This document shows, piece after piece, positions 13,400-15,919 of a stretch of 15,919 nucleotides of DNA (its first letter is position 1; every line of letters begins with the position of its first letter). Location of the stretch: assembly GCA_030609865.1 (NCBI GenBank), contig JAUWSZ010000005.1:1-15919 (forward strand), written 5' to 3'. The notes beneath the pieces were generated by a model. The model was not told the origin of the DNA. It searched no databases and saw only the letters and a list, made by a program, of their open reading frames with translations. The translations under genes were made by a program, and so were the position numbers. Source of the DNA: a bacterium (lineage in GTDB: Bacteria > Desulfobacterota > DSWW01).

Positions 13400-15439
13400 T
13401 CAGATGACGAGACGCTTGACCTGATCGCGGGGGCCCGCGAGGAGCAGGACGTCCCCGTGTTCGATCGGGTAGTCCGGCGGGGAAACGATCGTTCCTTCCT
13501 TGCCCTCCTTCTTCGCTCTCTTGATCAGGATGACCTCTACGCCGTGGTTCGACCGCACGTTGAGCTGGCGCAGCGTCTTTCCGACAAAGTGGGAAGGGGC
13601 CTCGAGTTCGGCCATGACATAGCCTTCGCCGAGGTCGATCGACTTCGTTCGTTCCACCCAGGTCAGGGCCCCGTGAAACCCGCCCGAGAGATCCCGCCTC
13701 ATCACCTCGCGGTTGTACAGGTCCAGGACGTCCGCCTTTCGAACAGAGCCGACCAGCTTGCCTTCGGCGAGGACGGGGAGTTCCTCGATGTGCTCCTGGG
13801 CAAAGAGCTTCATGGCAAGGTCCAAGTTGTCCTCCGGTCCCAGGCTGGGGTAGGTGATATCCGCCATGTCGCCGGCGATGATCAACTGATCGAGCCAGTC
13901 GCGGTCGAGAATCACGCGCCGCAAATGGCGCACCGAGATCGTACCCACATACTCCCGCCCCTCTCGCACGTCGAAGAACTCGTTCTGGGGGGTGTTGACG
14001 ACCAGGTCCTCCTGATCCCGATTGGGCGTTTTCTGGGAGACGAGCACAGGCTCCCGGGTGATGGCGCTCGAAACGGGCTGGCGCCGCATCACGTCCACCT
14101 CCAGGGGTTCGAAAAGCTTGATGCCTCTCCGATGGAGCTTCTCCGTATAGATGGAGGTCCTCTTCAGCCGGGTCGCCAGCACGCAGGAGATTACGCATGC
14201 GGCCATCAAGGGTGGGATGATCTTGTAGTCGCCCGTCATCTCGAAGATGATGATCATGGCCGTGAGGGGTGCGTGGGTCGTGGCTGCCACCACCGCCCCC
14301 ATCCCTACCATGGCATAGGCCCCTGGCCCTGCCGTTTGAGACGGGAAGTACTGATGCACCCAGGTGCCCAGGAATCCCCCGGTCAGGGCCCCCAGGAACA
14401 GGGAAGGGGCAAAGATGCCGCCCGACCCTCCCGAGCCGATAGTGATCGAGGTGGCGGTCAGCTTGACGAAGATCAGTCCCAGCATCAAGTACCAGGTCAT
14501 CTTGCCTGCCAGGGCCATGTCGATCGTCTCGTAGCCGACCCCGAGGATGTGTGGAAAGGCAAGAGAGATGCTGCCGATGATCAGGCCGCCCAGGACCGGT
14601 TTGGAAAGATCGGGAATTGGGAGGGCCTCGAAGCCGTCCTCCGCCTTGTACAGGATGATGCTGAAGCCGACGCCGACAACGCCTGCTGCGAGGCCGAGGA
14701 TCGCATAGGGGAGCATCTCGTAGGCACTGACCAGCTCGTAGCTCGGCACGATGAAGGCGGGCATGTCCCCGATCAGGCTTCGTGTGACGATCGTGGAGAC
14801 CACGGAGGAGATAACGATCGGGCTGAACTGGGAGACGCCGAAATCGCCCAGGATGACCTCGAGGGCGAAAAGCGCTCCCGCGATCGGGGCGTTGAAGGTC
14901 CCTGCGATTCCGGCCGCGGCCCCGCACCCGACAAGGGTTTTGAGGCGACCGGCGGAGACCCGAAACAGCTGCCCCACGGTGGACCCGAAGGCCGAGCCGA
15001 TCTGCACGATCGGCCCCTCGCGGCCGACCGATCCCCCGGTCCCGATCGTGATGGCCGAGGCCAGGGCCTTGACCAGAACGAGGCGGGTTCGGATCACACC
15101 TCCTTGTAAGGTGACGGCCTCCATCACCTCCGGCACCCCGTGGCCCCTCGCCTCCCTGGCCAGCCGGAACACCAGGGGCCCGACCAGGAGCCCGCCGATC
15201 GCCGGTATGAAGATCAGGACGTACCACGGGATGGCGCGGACCGCATCCAGGTCGAAGGTCCAGGTGCCGTATGCGATCCTCTGGACCAGCCGGATGAGAT
15301 GCCGAAACCCGACCGCGCCGAAGCCTCCACCGAGGCCGATCAGTGCCCCGACGAGGATCATGAAGACGTGGTCAGAGGACTTGACCTTCAGGAAACTGAC
15401 CCGGAACGACGTTACGATTTTATCCAGTAAGACGGACAT
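13400..15439 (-). CDS. ClC-family chloride channel/transporter with CBS and TrkA-C domains
   Basis: A 679-aa inner-membrane protein. Residues about 25-425 form the ClC core. Selectivity segments are GHGVP (99-103, the GSGIP site), GSVGREGP with gating Glu141 (136-143), and GSGGIFAP (338-345). The helix-R Tyr is Tyr431 in SIYTEKL. After TFNAPIAGALFALE the residue matching the proton glutamate of E. coli ClC (E203) is Val195, as in passive ClC channels. Two CBS motifs follow at about 445-515 and 520-580. A TrkA-C (RCK-C) domain ends the protein (605-679: MAELEAPSHFVGKTL ... HGDVLLLAGP). These cytoplasmic domains suggest nucleotide or other ligand gating. The ribosome site is weak (GGGATC upstream). 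The gene lies downstream of dinB on the same strand, but a terminator separates them. Confidence 0.94.
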   Translation of the reverse strand: MSVLLDKIVTSFRVSFLKVKSSDHVFMILVGALIGLGGGFGAVGFRHLIRLVQRIAYGTWTFDLDAVRAIPWYVLIFIPAIGGLLVGPLVFRLAREARGHGVPEVMEAVTLQGGVIRTRLVLVKALASAITIGTGGSVGREGPIVQIGSAFGSTVGQLFRVSAGRLKTLVGCGAAAGIAGTFNAPIAGALFALEVILGDFGVSQFSPIVISSVVSTIVTRSLIGDMPAFIVPSYELVSAYEMLPYAILGLAAGVVGVGFSIILYKAEDGFEALPIPDLSKPVLGGLIIGSISLAFPHILGVGYETIDMALAGKMTWYLMLGLIFVKLTATSITIGSGGSGGIFAPSLFLGALTGGFLGTWVHQYFPSQTAGPGAYAMVGMGAVVAATTHAPLTAMIIIFEMTGDYKIIPPLMAACVISCVLATRLKRTSIYTEKLHRRGIKLFEPLEVDVMRRQPVSSAITREPVLVSQKTPNRDQEDLVVNTPQNEFFDVREGREYVGTISVRHLRRVILDRDWLDQLIIAGDMADITYPSLGPEDNLDLAMKLFAQEHIEELPVLAEGKLVGSVRKADVLDLYNREVMRRDLSGGFHGALTWVERTKSIDLGEGYVMAELEAPSHFVGKTLRQLNVRSNHGVEVILIKRAKKEGKEGTIVSPPDYPIEHGDVLLLAGPRDQVKRLVI

Positions 15440-15483
15440 TTCTGACGATCCCTGGGGACGAATCGATTACCAGCCACAGCGTG

Positions 15484-15516
15484 AAAAAAAGGGCAACAGT
15501 AGCACACAATGCCCTT
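15484..15516 (-). terminator. Intrinsic terminator of dinB
   Basis: On the minus strand AAGGGCA (15516-15510) pairs with TGCCCTT (15495-15489) across a 14-nt loop. Five more T follow (15488-15484), giving a run of seven. It begins 19 nt after the dinB stop and ends 44 nt before the ClC start codon, so it separates the two genes. Confidence 0.65.
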
Positions 15517-15535
15517 GAAACAAAGGGGCTTCGAG

Positions 15536-15919
15536 CTATCTCTCCGGCTTGTCCAGCAGCATGCCCGGAACGACCGCATCCTCCCCGAACCGGTCGGCCA
15601 AGTCGTCAAGTGCTGCATGGAGTTGCTGCCTCCGTTCGCGGCCCCCCTCGTCCTCCAGGAGCGACATCTGCCCGGCCGGGAGGCCCGAGGTGAGGCGGGA
15701 CAGGTAGATGCCGAGGAGCCTCACGGGCCTCGCTCCGGCCTTTGTTTTTTCCAGGAGCTCACCGCAGGTCGCGTAGACCCTGGCCGAGTCGTTGGTCGGG
15801 GTGTCGAGGGTTGCGGAACGGGTTAATAGCTCGAAATCGCTGTATTTTACCTTCAGGGTCACGGTCTTTCCCGTGAGGCCGTGACGCCGAACCCGTCGGG
15901 CCACCTTCGTGGCGAGGGA
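15536..15919 (-). CDS. dinB: DNA polymerase IV, C-terminal part (5' end outside window)
   Basis: The reading frame is open to the window edge, giving 127 visible residues of the C-terminus. It begins SLATKVARRVRRHGLTGKTV, followed by TLKVKYSDFELLTRS. This is the little-finger (IMS C-terminal) domain of Y-family polymerases, which grips the primer-template in translesion synthesis. GIYLSRL and the sliding-clamp-type motif QMSLL follow. The tail LHAALDDLADRFGEDAV is also typical of DinB-type proteins. The polymerase domain itself is not visible, so ImuB or another Y-family member is not wholly excluded, though the KVKYSDFELLTRS block fits DinB best. The gene ends with TAG and is followed by an intrinsic terminator. 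Confidence 0.88.
   Translation of the reverse strand, partial: SLATKVARRVRRHGLTGKTVTLKVKYSDFELLTRSATLDTPTNDSARVYATCGELLEKTKAGARPVRLLGIYLSRLTSGLPAGQMSLLEDEGGRERRQQLHAALDDLADRFGEDAVVPGMLLDKPER

Noticed and set aside
13457..15109. Long 550-residue plus-strand ORF, and a 617-residue minus-strand ORF at 13374-15227 in another frame
   Set aside because: Both are shadows of the ClC gene in GC-rich DNA. Their translations are His/Asp/Arg/Gly-rich with no domain, while the ClC frame has all family motifs.
1..15919. CRISPR array, tRNA, rRNA, riboswitch, toxin-antitoxin, phage or transposase gene
   Set aside because: I looked for regular spaced repeats, tRNA-like stems, conserved rRNA stretches and transposase or integrase motifs on both strands and saw none.

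Overview
The window is GC-rich, densely coding DNA with eleven protein genes on both strands and no rRNA, tRNA or CRISPR array. Gene content suggests a Gram-negative bacterium: three lipobox proteins (a DUF4136 protein, an M48 peptidase and an esterase) plus a sulfatase with a signal peptide. Two dispersed palindromic repeats resemble families I associate with Desulfobacterota (former Deltaproteobacteria): the 'attcccg...cgggaat' repeat and a 124-bp inverted-repeat element. That placement is inference, not proof.

Layout. (1) 168-2260, plus strand: a good sigma70-type promoter drives an exported formylglycine sulfatase, followed 1 nt later by a small four-helix membrane protein I do not recognise. 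(2) 2459-3001, plus: a DUF4136 lipoprotein whose stop lies 2 nt from the stop of the next, opposing gene. (3) 8370-3004, minus: a likely operon of an alpha/beta hydrolase, a membrane-anchored penicillin-acylase-type Ntn hydrolase and a cobalamin-binding radical SAM enzyme. (4) 8508-9251, plus: a small atypical protein kinase. It converges on an M48 metallopeptidase lipoprotein (10172-9375, minus); a 124-bp MITE-like palindromic element fills the whole gap between their stop codons. (5) 10266-11196, plus: two MaoC/hot-dog genes forming a HadAB-like (R)-hydratase pair, one member lacking the catalytic His. (6) 11338-13389, plus: a lipoprotein type-B carboxylesterase with an N-terminal beta-sandwich-like domain, behind an AT-rich region with an 18-bp palindrome. 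(7) 15439-13400, minus: a ClC chloride transporter/channel fused to CBS and TrkA-C domains. (8) 15919-15536, minus: the C-terminal part of DNA polymerase IV (dinB) followed by an intrinsic terminator; its 5' end is outside the window.

How they fit together. Much of the set looks like cell-envelope hydrolysis (sulfatase, acylase, esterase, metallopeptidase) plus lipid or acyl-CoA chemistry (MaoC pair). The most system-like unit is the hydrolase/acylase/B12-radical-SAM operon, whose substrate cannot be read from sequence. The clearest structural novelty is the inverted-repeat element inserted at the shared stop codons of the kinase and peptidase genes. I saw no phage, transposase or defence genes.
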